A DNA stretch of 64,000 nucleotides from positions 105,395 to 169,394 of the forward strand of contig DASYAV010000238.1 in assembly GCA_036501145.1 (NCBI GenBank). The letters run 5' to 3'. The notes beneath the pieces were generated by a model that was not told the DNA's origin, did no database searches, and saw only the letters and a list, made by a program, of their open reading frames with translations. Below are positions 1-8,618 of the stretch, one piece after another. Source of the DNA: PALSA-505 sp036501145. Lineage in GTDB: Bacteria > Actinomycetota > Actinomycetes > Streptosporangiales > Streptosporangiaceae. The translations under genes and the position numbers were made by a program. How positions within the stretch are numbered: the first letter of the stretch is position 1; every line of letters begins with the position of its first letter.

Positions 1-258
1 CTGCTCAACGCCGCCGCCGAACTGCCCGTCGGCGATGCGGGCCGGGCCGTCGTGCGGCGGCACAAGGAGGAGGTCGAGGACCTGCTCGCGGAGCACCTGC
101 TCGAACTGCTGCCGGGCGCGCCACAGCGGGCCCGCGCCGCCGCCGGGCACCTGGCGTTCATCCTGGAAGGCGCGATGGTGCGGGCCGGGCTCGAAGGGGA
201 CGTCGCCCGGCTGCGGCAGGCCCGCACCATCGCGGCCGGCCTGCTGGGCCGGCTGTGA
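1..258 (+). CDS. TetR-family regulator, C-terminal part (5' end outside window)
   Basis: The reading frame is open from the first base and ends at a TGA at 256-258, so only about 85 C-terminal residues are present. They are helical, with LLNAAAELP near the start, RRHKEEVEDLL in the middle, and a final helix pair containing FILEGAMVRAG and ARTIAAGLLGRL. This matches the ligand-binding and dimerisation end of TetR repressors; the helix-turn-helix would lie upstream of the window. It is followed by an EamA exporter in the same direction, so it may regulate that exporter. The family call rests on the pattern of the last helices only. Confidence 0.6.
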   Translation: MLNAAAELPVGDAGRAVVRRHKEEVEDLLAEHLLELLPGAPQRARAAAGHLAFILEGAMVRAGLEGDVARLRQARTIAAGLLGRL

Positions 259-337
259 CCGGCGCAGGCGGAGAAACGAACCGGGGCACCGTGAGCGACG
301 CGTGCGCGGCAGGCGGAGCAGCGAACCGGGAGGCACC

Positions 338-1495
338 GTGAGCCGGCCGGTCACGCGCCCGCGCGGTAACGCGGGCGCGGGCGCGGGTGCACTGTGCGTG
401 CTCGCGGCCTCGGTGCTGTGGGGCACCACGGGCACCGCGGCCACCTTCGCCCCGGCCGTCGGCCCGCTGGCCATCGGGGCCGCCGCGATGGGCCTGGGCG
501 GCCTGCTGCAGGCGCTGACCGCCGCCCCCCGGATCGCCGGCGAGCGGGCCGGGCTGCGGGCGAACCGCGGCGTGCTGGCGGCCGGGGCCGCAGCCGTGGC
601 GGTGTACCCGCTGGCGTTCTACACCTCGATGCGGCTGGCCGGGGTCGCGGCCGGCACGGTGGTGTCCATCGGCTCGGCGCCGCTCGCCGCCGCCCTGATC
701 GAGCGGACCGTGGACCGGCAGCGGCTGCCGGCCCGCTCGGTGGCCGCTGCCGTCCTGGGTATGGCCGGCATCGTGCTGCTGTGCCTGGCCGAAGGCGCCC
801 GGACGCACACCGGTGCGGGCACCACCCGGGCCACCGTGCTCGGGGTCGGCCTGGGGCTGGTCGCTGGGCTGACCTACGCCCTCTACTCGTGGGCCGCGCA
901 CCGGCTGATGCGCCGCGGGGTGGGCCGCCGCGCCGCGATGGGCGGCATCTTCGGTCTCGGTGGGCTGCTGCTCCTGCCCGTGCTGCTGGCCACCGGGGCA
1001 CCGTTCGGTGATTCGTGGGCGAACCTGGGCGTCGGGGCGTACATGGCCGTGCTGCCGATGTTCGCCGGGTACACGCTGTTCGGCTGGGGGCTCACCCGGG
1101 TGCCGGCGAGCACGGCGACGACGCTGTCGCTGCTCGAGCCCGCGGTCGCGGCCGTGCTGGCGGTGCTGGTCGTCGGCGAGCGGCTGCCGGTGCTCGGCTG
1201 GGCCGGCATCGGGCTCGTCGTCGGCTGCCTGGCCGTCCTCACCGCGCCCGCGCTGCCGGCCAGCCCGGCCTGGCGGGCAGCCGTTTTCTGCGCCGGAAAG
1301 ACACCCTGCGGCGGTGTGCGCCGCGCCGCCGGGCCGTGGCCGGCTCGGGTAAGCTCGGCGGATAGCCGACGACCTCGTCCGGGAGAGATCCCAGGCAGCC
1401 AGCCAGGGACGCCGAAGGGGCAACCTCCCCGGAACCTCTCAGGCTCAAAGGACCGGACGGGACAGGCAGCTCTGGAATCACCTTCGCGGTGGTGA
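338..1495 (+). CDS. EamA/DMT-family transporter
   Basis: Inner-membrane protein of the drug/metabolite transporter superfamily with two EamA halves and about ten membrane segments. The first half begins LCVLAASVLWGTTGTAATF and the second ends near GWAGIGLVVGCLAVL. The GTG at 338 is chosen because homology to the first helix starts about 18 residues later; the upstream in-frame stretch is arginine-rich and lacks family features. Recognisable sequence stops near base 1260. The frame has no stop until 1493-1495, so the last 75 or so residues are a low-complexity tail translated through the glycine riboswitch of gcvP. Either the tail is genuinely translated or the original stop was lost by a small indel. 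Substrate unknown; an amino-acid or metabolite exporter is typical. Confidence 0.8.
   Translation: MSRPVTRPRGNAGAGAGALCVLAASVLWGTTGTAATFAPAVGPLAIGAAAMGLGGLLQALTAAPRIAGERAGLRANRGVLAAGAAAVAVYPLAFYTSMRLAGVAAGTVVSIGSAPLAAALIERTVDRQRLPARSVAAAVLGMAGIVLLCLAEGARTHTGAGTTRATVLGVGLGLVAGLTYALYSWAAHRLMRRGVGRRAAMGGIFGLGGLLLLPVLLATGAPFGDSWANLGVGAYMAVLPMFAGYTLFGWGLTRVPASTATTLSLLEPAVAAVLAVLVVGERLPVLGWAGIGLVVGCLAVLTAPALPASPAWRAAVFCAGKTPCGGVRRAAGPWPARVSSADSRRPRPGEIPGSQPGTPKGQPPRNLSGSKDRTGQAALESPSRW
1376..1459 (+). promoter_or_regulatory. Glycine riboswitch aptamer
   Basis: The outer helix P1 is visible as CGTCCGG at 1376-1382 pairing with CCGGACG at 1453-1459. Inside are the conserved glycine-aptamer blocks GGGAGAG, GCCGAAGGGGCAA, CCCCGGAACCTCTCAGG and AAAGGACCG, in the right order and spacing. 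It lies 100 bases upstream of gcvP, the glycine decarboxylase gene, the classic target that is switched on by glycine. Only one complete aptamer is present. Confidence 0.93.
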
Positions 1496-1500
1496 CAGAG
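1470..1500 (+). promoter_or_regulatory. Ghost-aptamer hairpin of a singlet glycine riboswitch
   Basis: CTCTG at 1470-1474 pairs with CAGAG at 1496-1500, enclosing TCACC pairing with GGTGA. It follows the aptamer by ten bases. Many single-aptamer glycine riboswitches keep such a short vestige of the second aptamer on the 3' side, which docks on the real aptamer. Position, CTCTGGAA start and stem shape fit that role; the functional assignment is inference. Confidence 0.6.
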
Positions 1501-1559
1501 GGGGAACCCGGCAGCCGCCCAGCGCGGCATACGACCGCAGCAGCCCGGAGGTTCCCAGG

Positions 1560-4424
1560 ATGAGTTTCAGCGAGCGTCACATCGGGCCCTCGCCCGCCGA
1601 GCAGGAGCGGATGCTGGCCGCCATCGGTCACGGATCGCTCGACGAGCTGGCCCGCGCCGCGCTGCCCCCGCAAATCGCCGCGGCCGGCGGGCTGAGCCTG
1701 CCGCCGGCGCTGTCGGAGGCGGAGGCGCAGGCCGAACTGTGCCGGCTCGGTGGCATGAACCAGGTGCTCACCTCGATGATCGGCCTGGGCTACTACGGCA
1801 CGCTGACCCCGGCGGTGATCCGGCGCAACCTGCTGGAGAACCCGGGCTGGTACACCGCCTACACGCCGTACCAGCCGGAGATCTCACAGGGCAGGCTGGA
1901 GGCGCTGCTGAACTTCCAGACGATGGTCGCCGACCTCACCGGCCTGCCGGTGGCGGGCGCCTCGATGCTGGACGAGGCCACCGCGGCCGCCGAGGCGATG
2001 ACGCTGGCCAGGCGGGCGTCGGCCAAGGGCAGCATCTTCCTGGCCGATGCCGACTGCCTGCCGCAGACGCTGGCCGTGCTGCGCACCCGCGCCGAGCCGC
2101 TCGGCATCCGCCTGGTCATCGCCGAGGTGACGGCAGAAGCGATCGCCGCCCTGCCGGACGGCGGGCTGTTCGGTGTGCTGCTGCAGTATCCCGGCGCCAG
2201 CGGCGCCGTGCGGGACCTCGCTCCGGCCATCGAGGCCGCGCACCAGTGCGGGGCCCAGGCGGCGGTAGCGGCCGATCTGCTCGCGATGACGCTGATCCGC
2301 CCACCGGGTGAGATGGGCGCCGACATAGCCGTCGGCAGCACCCAGCGGTTCGGCGTGCCGATGGGGTACGGCGGGCCGCACGCCGGTTATATCGCGGTCC
2401 GCGACGGGCTCAAGCGGCAGCTGCCCGGCCGCCTGGTCGGCGTGTCCATGGACGCCGACGGCAGGCCCGCCTACCGGCTCGCCCTGCAGGCCAGGGAACA
2501 GCACATCCGGCGGGAGAAGGCGACGAGCAACATCTGCACCGCGCAGGTGCTGCTCGCGGTCACCGCGGCCATGTACGCCGCCTACCACGGCCCTGACGGG
2601 CTGGCCGGGATCGCCCGGCGGGTGCACCACCACGCGGCCACGCTGTCGGCCACCCTGCGCGGCCACGGGGTGGACGCGCCGGCCAGCGGTTTCTTCGACA
2701 CGCTGCGGGTGCGCTGGCCCGGCGGCGCCGCCGACGCGGTACGGCGGGCCGAGGCGGCCGGCTACAACCTCTACCTGACCGATGCCGACACGTTCCAGAT
2801 CAGCGTGGACGAGACCACCACGCAGGCTCAGCTCGCGGAGGTTGTGGCAGCGCTCATCCAGGATGCGAGCGGGACGGTCACGCTGACCGCCGGCGGCGAC
2901 CGCTTGCCGTCAAGGCTGATCCGCACATCGCAGTTCCTGACACACCCGGTATTCAGCGAGCACCGGACGGAGACCGGGATGCTGCGGTACCTGCGCCGCC
3001 TGGTCAACTTCGACATCGCGCTGGACCGGTCGATGATCCCGCTCGGCTCGTGCACGATGAAGCTGAATGCGGCGGCCGAGATGGAGCCGATCAGCTGGCC
3101 GGAGTTCGCCAGCCTGCACCCGTTCGCCCCGGCCAGCCAGGCCCGGGGCTACGCCGAGCTGATCGGCAGCCTGGAGCGGCTGCTGGCCGAGCTCACCGGC
3201 TATGACGCGGTGTCCGTGCAGCCCAACGCGGGATCCCAGGGTGAGCTGGCCGGCCTGCTGGCGATCCGCGCCTACCACGCCGTCAGCGGGCAGCCGGAAC
3301 GCGACACGTGCCTGATCCCGGAGTCGGCGCACGGCACCAACGCGGCCAGTGCGGTGCTGGCCGGGCTGCGGGTGAGCGTGGTCAAGTGCGGTGCCGACGG
3401 GGCGGTCGACCTGGGGGACCTGCACACCAAGCTGGAGTCACACGCCGGCCGGGTGTCGGCGATCATGCTCACCTACCCGTCCACCAGCGGGGTGTTCGAG
3501 GAGAACATCACCGACGTGTGCGAGGCCGTGCACGCGGCCGGCGGGCAGGTCTACATCGACGGGGCCAATCTCAACGCGCTGGTCGGGCTGGCCAGGCCGG
3601 CCAAGTTCGGCGCGGACGTGTCGCACCTCAACCTGCACAAGACGTTCTGCATCCCGCACGGCGGGGGCGGCCCGGGTGTCGGCCCGGTCGCGGTCCGCGC
3701 CCACCTGGCCCCGTTCCTGCCCGGTCACGCCGTGATCGGCCAGGACGCGGACGCGGCGGGAGCCGCGGGGCCGGTCGGGCCGGTGGCCGCCGCGCCGTTC
3801 GGGTCGGCGGGCATCCTGCCGATCTCCTGGGCTTACATCGTGATGATGGGCGCCGACGGGCTGCGCCGGGCCACCCTGACCGCGATCCTCGCCGCCAACT
3901 ATGTCGCGGCCCGGCTGGACCCGCACTACCCGGTGCTCTACACCGGGCTGGGCGGCCTGGTCGCGCACGAGTGCGTGATCGACCTGCGGCCGATCACCCG
4001 GGACACCGGCATCACCGTGGACGACGTGGCCAAGCGGCTGATCGACTACGGGTTCCACGCCCCCACCATGTCGTTCCCGGTCGCCGGGACACTGATGATC
4101 GAGCCGACCGAGAGCGAGGAACTGGCTGAGCTCGACCGGTTCTGCGAGGCGATGATCGCGATCAGGGAAGAGATCAGCAGGGTGGCGGCGGGCGAGTACG
4201 ACCCGCAGGACAACCCGCTGAAGAACGCCCCGCACACCGCGGAGATGCTCATCGCCGGCGACTGGAAGCACCAGTACCAGCGGGAGGAAGCGGCCTACCC
4301 CGGGCGGACCGACCGGCAGGCCAAGTACTGGCCCCCGGTGCGGCGGATCGATCAGGCCTACGGCGACCGGAACCTGGTGTGCGCCTGCCCGCCGCCGTCG
4401 GCGTTCGAGGACGCGGCGCAGTGA
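1560..4424 (+). CDS. gcvP: Glycine dehydrogenase (decarboxylating), P-protein of the glycine cleavage system
   Basis: PLP enzyme that decarboxylates glycine and passes the aminomethyl group to the lipoyl H-protein. At 954 residues it is the full-length fused form with N- and C-terminal halves. It starts MSFSERHIGPSPAEQERML, the standard opening of the family, and the PLP lysine sits in HLNLHKTFCIPHGGGG at about K694. The glycine-rich PHGGGGPGVGPV loop and the C-terminal AEMLIAGDWKHQYQREEAAYP block are intact. GGAGG lies about ten bases before the ATG. Controlled by the upstream glycine riboswitch. The T-, H- and L-protein genes are not in this window. Its end lies nine bases from the end of the convergent TPR gene. 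Confidence 0.97.
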   Translation: MSFSERHIGPSPAEQERMLAAIGHGSLDELARAALPPQIAAAGGLSLPPALSEAEAQAELCRLGGMNQVLTSMIGLGYYGTLTPAVIRRNLLENPGWYTAYTPYQPEISQGRLEALLNFQTMVADLTGLPVAGASMLDEATAAAEAMTLARRASAKGSIFLADADCLPQTLAVLRTRAEPLGIRLVIAEVTAEAIAALPDGGLFGVLLQYPGASGAVRDLAPAIEAAHQCGAQAAVAADLLAMTLIRPPGEMGADIAVGSTQRFGVPMGYGGPHAGYIAVRDGLKRQLPGRLVGVSMDADGRPAYRLALQAREQHIRREKATSNICTAQVLLAVTAAMYAAYHGPDGLAGIARRVHHHAATLSATLRGHGVDAPASGFFDTLRVRWPGGAADAVRRAEAAGYNLYLTDADTFQISVDETTTQAQLAEVVAALIQDASGTVTLTAGGDRLPSRLIRTSQFLTHPVFSEHRTETGMLRYLRRLVNFDIALDRSMIPLGSCTMKLNAAAEMEPISWPEFASLHPFAPASQARGYAELIGSLERLLAELTGYDAVSVQPNAGSQGELAGLLAIRAYHAVSGQPERDTCLIPESAHGTNAASAVLAGLRVSVVKCGADGAVDLGDLHTKLESHAGRVSAIMLTYPSTSGVFEENITDVCEAVHAAGGQVYIDGANLNALVGLARPAKFGADVSHLNLHKTFCIPHGGGGPGVGPVAVRAHLAPFLPGHAVIGQDADAAGAAGPVGPVAAAPFGSAGILPISWAYIVMMGADGLRRATLTAILAANYVAARLDPHYPVLYTGLGGLVAHECVIDLRPITRDTGITVDDVAKRLIDYGFHAPTMSFPVAGTLMIEPTESEELAELDRFCEAMIAIREEISRVAAGEYDPQDNPLKNAPHTAEMLIAGDWKHQYQREEAAYPGRTDRQAKYWPPVRRIDQAYGDRNLVCACPPPSAFEDAAQ

Positions 4425-4433
4425 GCGGGCCGG

Positions 4434-6887
4434 TCAGGTCCCGGTGGCGGCGGCCAGGTTCTCCCGCACCGTCCGCGTCATCGGGTGGTCGGGGCTCAGG
4501 TAGGCCTCACAGTCGGCGAGGGTGCGTTCCAGCATGGTGACGGCCTCCATCAGCCGGCCATCGGCGTAGAAGGCTGAGGCGAGGCTGGCCCGGCTGGTCA
4601 GCGTCTCCAGGCCGCCCGGCCCGGCCGCCTGCTCGCTGTCGGCGAGCACCCGCTCGAGCTGCGGGATCGCCTCGGTCACCCGGCCGGCCTGCTGGTAGGC
4701 GGCGGCGAGGTTGGTGCGCGCGGTGCGCGTGTCCCTGTGGTCGGCCCCGGCCAGCCGCTCGCGGTCGGCGAGCGTGCGCTCATAGGCCGGGATCGCCTCG
4801 CGCAGGTTCCCCACGCTGCGGTAGGCGAAGGCCAGGTTGGCGCGGGCAGCGATGGTGTCCGGGTTGTCGGCGCCCAGGACCTGCTCGCGGTCGGCGAGAA
4901 CCTGTTCGTACTGCGCGATCGCATCCTTCTGCTTCCCCGCGCGGCGCAGCGCGGAGGCCAGGCTGGCGCGGGCGGCGATCGTCTCCTGATGGCGCCGGCC
5001 ATGCAGATCCTGCTGCCCGGCCAGCACGCGCCGGTACTGCTCGATCGCATCCTTGGGCCGCTGGGCGCTCAGATAGGCCTCGGCGAGACCGGACCGCGCG
5101 GTCAGCGAGGCCGGATGCCCGGCGCCGTGCTGCCGTTCGGTGTCGGTCAGCAGCAGCTTGCAGGTGGTGAGCGACTCCTTGGTCATCCCGGCCCGCTGGT
5201 AAGCGGCCGCCAGGCTGCCCCGTGCGGCCAGGGTGTCCGGATGCCCCCGGCCGAGCTGCCGGTCAAGACCGGTGACCGCGCTCTCGTAGAGCGCTACCGC
5301 GTCGCCAAGCCGTCCAGCCATCTGGCAGGCGTGGGCCAGGCGGCCGCGTGCCGCGATGGTGTCGGGGTGCTCTGGGCCCTGGGTCCGCTCCCTGTCACCG
5401 ACGACGCCCTGCAGAATGGCCACGCCATCACCGGCCCGGCCGGTGGCCTCAAACGCCGCGGCCAGCCTTTCCCTGGCGGCCAGGGAACTCGGGTGGGTGC
5501 TGCTGAGCAGCCGGGCGCTCGTCGCGACCACCGACTGCCAGTACACGACGGCAGAGCCGGTGAGGCCGCTGTCGCCCAGGCTCGCACCGGCGCGGAACAG
5601 CACCGGATGAGGTTCCGGCTGCCACAGCAACCCTCCGTCGGCCGCGCGGAGCGCGGCTGTGCAGTCGCGCATGGCCTGGTCCAGGTGCATGCCGCCCGAG
5701 TCCCGCCACGCCTGGGCCAGCGCGTCGGCGGCGGTGAGGACCAGGTCCGAGCGCGGCAGGTACGCCCGCACCACCGCCTGGACGCTGGGATGCATCCACA
5801 CCATCGGGACGGGGCTCGCGGGGTCGATGCTGACCAGGCCCAGCCGGGCCAGGCTGGTGACGGCGGCACGGACCAGATCCTGGTCGTCCCGGCCGCTGGT
5901 CCCGGGGCGGCCGGTGACATAACCGCACGCGGCCGGGCTGGTCAGCACCGCGGCCGGGATTCCGTGCGTGCCGAGCACGGCGGTCAGCGCGAGGACTGGC
6001 CAGGCCAGCCCGCTGGGCGGAAGCTCCTGCGCGCATTCAACGGCCAGCGACCAGGCCGCGAGGACCTGCGTGGGAAGTCCCGCGACCGACGCGCCGGACA
6101 GGTCCTTGCACCGCTCGGCCAGCCGCATGCGGTACTCGCGGCAGCCCTGCTGGCGCGCGTTGATCACGCCTGCCGCCTGGGCGAGAGCCAGCGGCAGGCC
6201 GTTCAGATCCTCACACAGGTCGAGGCTCTCGGCCCGCTGACTGGGATAGTCGACGAGCCTGGAACTGAGGTAGGAGAGGGCCTCGCGGCCGCTGAAGCTG
6301 CCCACCGGGATGATGCTGGCATGGGCGGCCGCGGTGCCCAGCACGTCGCCGGGTAGCCGGGTGGTGATGACGATCTGGCCGGCCGGGCCCGACGGCCACA
6401 GGTCCTCCAGGACGGCCGTATCCGCGACGTCGTCGATGACCAGCGACCACGGCCGGCGGGTATTCGCCAGCCAGCCGAGGAAGCGCGCTGCGGCGGACTC
6501 GGCGTCCTCACCAGGGTCGCTCGCACCGACCGAGTCCGCCGCGCTGGCGAAGCCAGTGAGGATTGTCTCCCGGCTGGCCGCGGTCACCCAGACGAGCAGG
6601 TCAACGGCGCGGGCGTTCCACTGGGCCCAGGCGAACTCGACGGCCAGCTGGGTCTTGCCCGTGCCGCCGAGGGCGGGGGGCGGCGCATCGGCCTGCCCGC
6701 CGTGGGTCAGGATGACCATCTGCCCCGGGCGCAGGCCGGTCAGGTCCAGGCCGGCCGCCCGCCGCGGATGGTAGGGCTCCGCGAGCGGCGGCACGAAACC
6801 CGAGGGCAGTGCTGTTCCAGCGTGCTCGGCGGTCACGGTGACAGCCTCTCCCGCCTCTCCCGCCACGCGCCGCTGGACTTCAGCCAC
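4434..6887 (-). CDS. STAND-type NTPase with C-terminal TPR array
   Basis: 817 residues starting at a GTG preceded by GCAGGA. Order of parts: a short N-terminal region; a P-loop GGTGKTQLAVEFAW at residues 74-87; a Walker B-like LVIDDVAD near 148-155; a winged-helix/arm region to about 400; then about nine tandem 42-residue kinesin-light-chain-type TPRs, each with a core like HPDTIAARANLAFAY. This is the NB-ARC/TPR architecture common in actinomycetes, usually cytoplasmic signalling switches that oligomerise on ligand binding. No effector domain (TIR, protease, nuclease or similar) is fused and none is adjacent. The gene stands alone and convergent with gcvP. Partner and function are unknown. 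Confidence 0.8.
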   Translation of the reverse strand: MAEVQRRVAGEAGEAVTVTAEHAGTALPSGFVPPLAEPYHPRRAAGLDLTGLRPGQMVILTHGGQADAPPPALGGTGKTQLAVEFAWAQWNARAVDLLVWVTAASRETILTGFASAADSVGASDPGEDAESAAARFLGWLANTRRPWSLVIDDVADTAVLEDLWPSGPAGQIVITTRLPGDVLGTAAAHASIIPVGSFSGREALSYLSSRLVDYPSQRAESLDLCEDLNGLPLALAQAAGVINARQQGCREYRMRLAERCKDLSGASVAGLPTQVLAAWSLAVECAQELPPSGLAWPVLALTAVLGTHGIPAAVLTSPAACGYVTGRPGTSGRDDQDLVRAAVTSLARLGLVSIDPASPVPMVWMHPSVQAVVRAYLPRSDLVLTAADALAQAWRDSGGMHLDQAMRDCTAALRAADGGLLWQPEPHPVLFRAGASLGDSGLTGSAVVYWQSVVATSARLLSSTHPSSLAARERLAAAFEATGRAGDGVAILQGVVGDRERTQGPEHPDTIAARGRLAHACQMAGRLGDAVALYESAVTGLDRQLGRGHPDTLAARGSLAAAYQRAGMTKESLTTCKLLLTDTERQHGAGHPASLTARSGLAEAYLSAQRPKDAIEQYRRVLAGQQDLHGRRHQETIAARASLASALRRAGKQKDAIAQYEQVLADREQVLGADNPDTIAARANLAFAYRSVGNLREAIPAYERTLADRERLAGADHRDTRTARTNLAAAYQQAGRVTEAIPQLERVLADSEQAAGPGGLETLTSRASLASAFYADGRLMEAVTMLERTLADCEAYLSPDHPMTRTVRENLAAATGT

Positions 6888-7084
6888 TTGTCCTGCAGCT
6901 TTCCAGCGGCACTCGTGGCATGCTGGTGGGGTTCCTCATCCTGGTCCCATGTGACATCACGAACGGAAGGCCCTGTTCCTGACAAATTAGGTCCCAGGTA
7001 GGTAACTGGAACTCCATATTCGCCGGATATGTGCAAGATCGTGTGTGTCAGACACTACAACGACGGGGGACTATGGAGGGCTAG

Positions 7085-8554
7085 ATGAGTGGGGATACCT
7101 TCGCGGGCAGGCAGCCCGTCCTTGAAGAGGGGCCGCAGGAGTACGCCGCCTTCAAGATCGAGCAGCGCGGGATCGACCTGATTCCTGACGCCGAACGCAA
7201 GATGCGGCCGTCGGGGTTGTTCTGGCTGTGGTCCGGCGCGGTGTTCAACGTTGAGTTCTTGTTCTACGGCGTGCTGATCATGACGTTCGGCCTGACCGTC
7301 ACGCAGGCGATCATCGCCATCGTCATTGGCAACCTGTTTTACGCGTTCCTCGGGCTGGCCAGCCTGCAGGGACCGAAGACGGGGACCACCGCCTTCATGG
7401 TCAGCCGCGCCCCGTTCGGCCAGAACGGCAACCGCATGGTGGCCCTGTTCAACTGGGTGACGCAGGTCGGGTTCGAGATCGAGGGCATCTTCTTCGTCGT
7501 CGCCACCGTCATCCTGCTGTTCTCCCGCTACGGCACCGCGCTGAACGGGCCGGAGAAGATCATCGTGATCATCGTGGCCGCGGCTGTGCAGATGGTCGTG
7601 CCGCTGCTCGGGCACGCGACGATCACCAAGATCCTCCGCTACCTGGCCTACGTGTTTATCGTGTTCTTCGCCGTGCTGATGGCGTTCACCTTCCAGCGGC
7701 TGCACCTGTCCACGTTCCACCCCAAGCCGGCCTCGTTCGCGGTGTGGACCACGGCGCTGGTGGTGCTGATCTCGGTCGGCGGCCTGGGCTGGACCGAGAA
7801 CGGTAACGACTACTCGCGTTACCTGCCCCGGAGTACCCCGTCGCGCAATACGTTCTGGTCGGCGGCGCTGGGTGGCGCCATCCCGTCCGTCATCCTCGAG
7901 ATCCTCGGCGTGTTCGCGTTCACGATTGGCGGCAAGACCGTCGGCATCGCGCAGATCGGCGTGCCGCAGTCGTTCCCGAGCTGGTTCGTGACCCCGTTCC
8001 TGATCTTCGCGATCTTCCAGCTGCTGTCGATCAACACGATCGACATGTACTCCTCCGGCGTCACGCTGCAGGCCCTCGGGTTGCCGATCAAACGCTGGGG
8101 CGCGGTCATCCTGGACACGGTGGTGTGCGCCGTGGTCACCGGCATCATCCTGTTCCATGGGAACTTCTACGCCGACTTCTCCGGGTTCCTGCTCTACATC
8201 GTGGTGTGGCTGGCGCCCTGGTTCGGCATCCTGATGACGGACTACCTGCTGCGCGGGCGGGAGTATCACTCCCTGTCGCTGCGGTCAGCCCGCGACGGGC
8301 TGTACTGGCGCAGCGGCGGCATCCACTGGCCGGCCGTCATCGCCCAGGTAGTCGGCATGGTAGCGGCGCTGATGTGGATCAATGCGGCATTCGACGTCCC
8401 GTCGTACGTCGGGCCGATCTCGAACCACTTCCCTGGGTTGTCCGGCGGGGACTTCAGCTGGGCGATCGGCATCGTGGTCGGCGCGCTCGTCTACTGGGCA
8501 CTCGCCGCGCGCGGTGTGCGCCGCGAGGCGGCCGAACAGCTCACCGTCGTGTGA
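7085..8554 (+). CDS. NCS1-family purine/cytosine permease
   Basis: 489-residue membrane protein with about 12 hydrophobic segments. The soluble start contains FKIEQRGIDLIPDAERK; the first segments carry PSGLFWLWSGAVFNVEF and GPKTGTTAFMVSRAPFGQ, both typical of NCS1 nucleobase permeases, and a later GWTENGNDYSRYLP matches the substrate and sodium site region. ATG is preceded by GGAGGG. The following gene is an adenine/adenosine deaminase in the same direction, so import of a purine base or nucleoside for salvage is likely. The 197-base region upstream contains an imperfect dyad at 7013-7029 (CATATTC...GGATATG) that might be an operator. Confidence 0.88.
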   Translation: MSGDTFAGRQPVLEEGPQEYAAFKIEQRGIDLIPDAERKMRPSGLFWLWSGAVFNVEFLFYGVLIMTFGLTVTQAIIAIVIGNLFYAFLGLASLQGPKTGTTAFMVSRAPFGQNGNRMVALFNWVTQVGFEIEGIFFVVATVILLFSRYGTALNGPEKIIVIIVAAAVQMVVPLLGHATITKILRYLAYVFIVFFAVLMAFTFQRLHLSTFHPKPASFAVWTTALVVLISVGGLGWTENGNDYSRYLPRSTPSRNTFWSAALGGAIPSVILEILGVFAFTIGGKTVGIAQIGVPQSFPSWFVTPFLIFAIFQLLSINTIDMYSSGVTLQALGLPIKRWGAVILDTVVCAVVTGIILFHGNFYADFSGFLLYIVVWLAPWFGILMTDYLLRGREYHSLSLRSARDGLYWRSGGIHWPAVIAQVVGMVAALMWINAAFDVPSYVGPISNHFPGLSGGDFSWAIGIVVGALVYWALAARGVRREAAEQLTVV

Positions 8555-8618
8555 CGTTGCGGAGCATAGCCGGGGCCGGTTCGGCCGGCCCCGGCTCACC
8601 CGCCACCGGGAGGGTGCG

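Noticed and set aside
1290..1310. A 14-base match (CCGGAAAGACACCC) between the eamA end and the yvcK end near 20004
   Set aside because: A match of this length is expected by chance in 64 kb of very GC-rich DNA, and the flanks differ.
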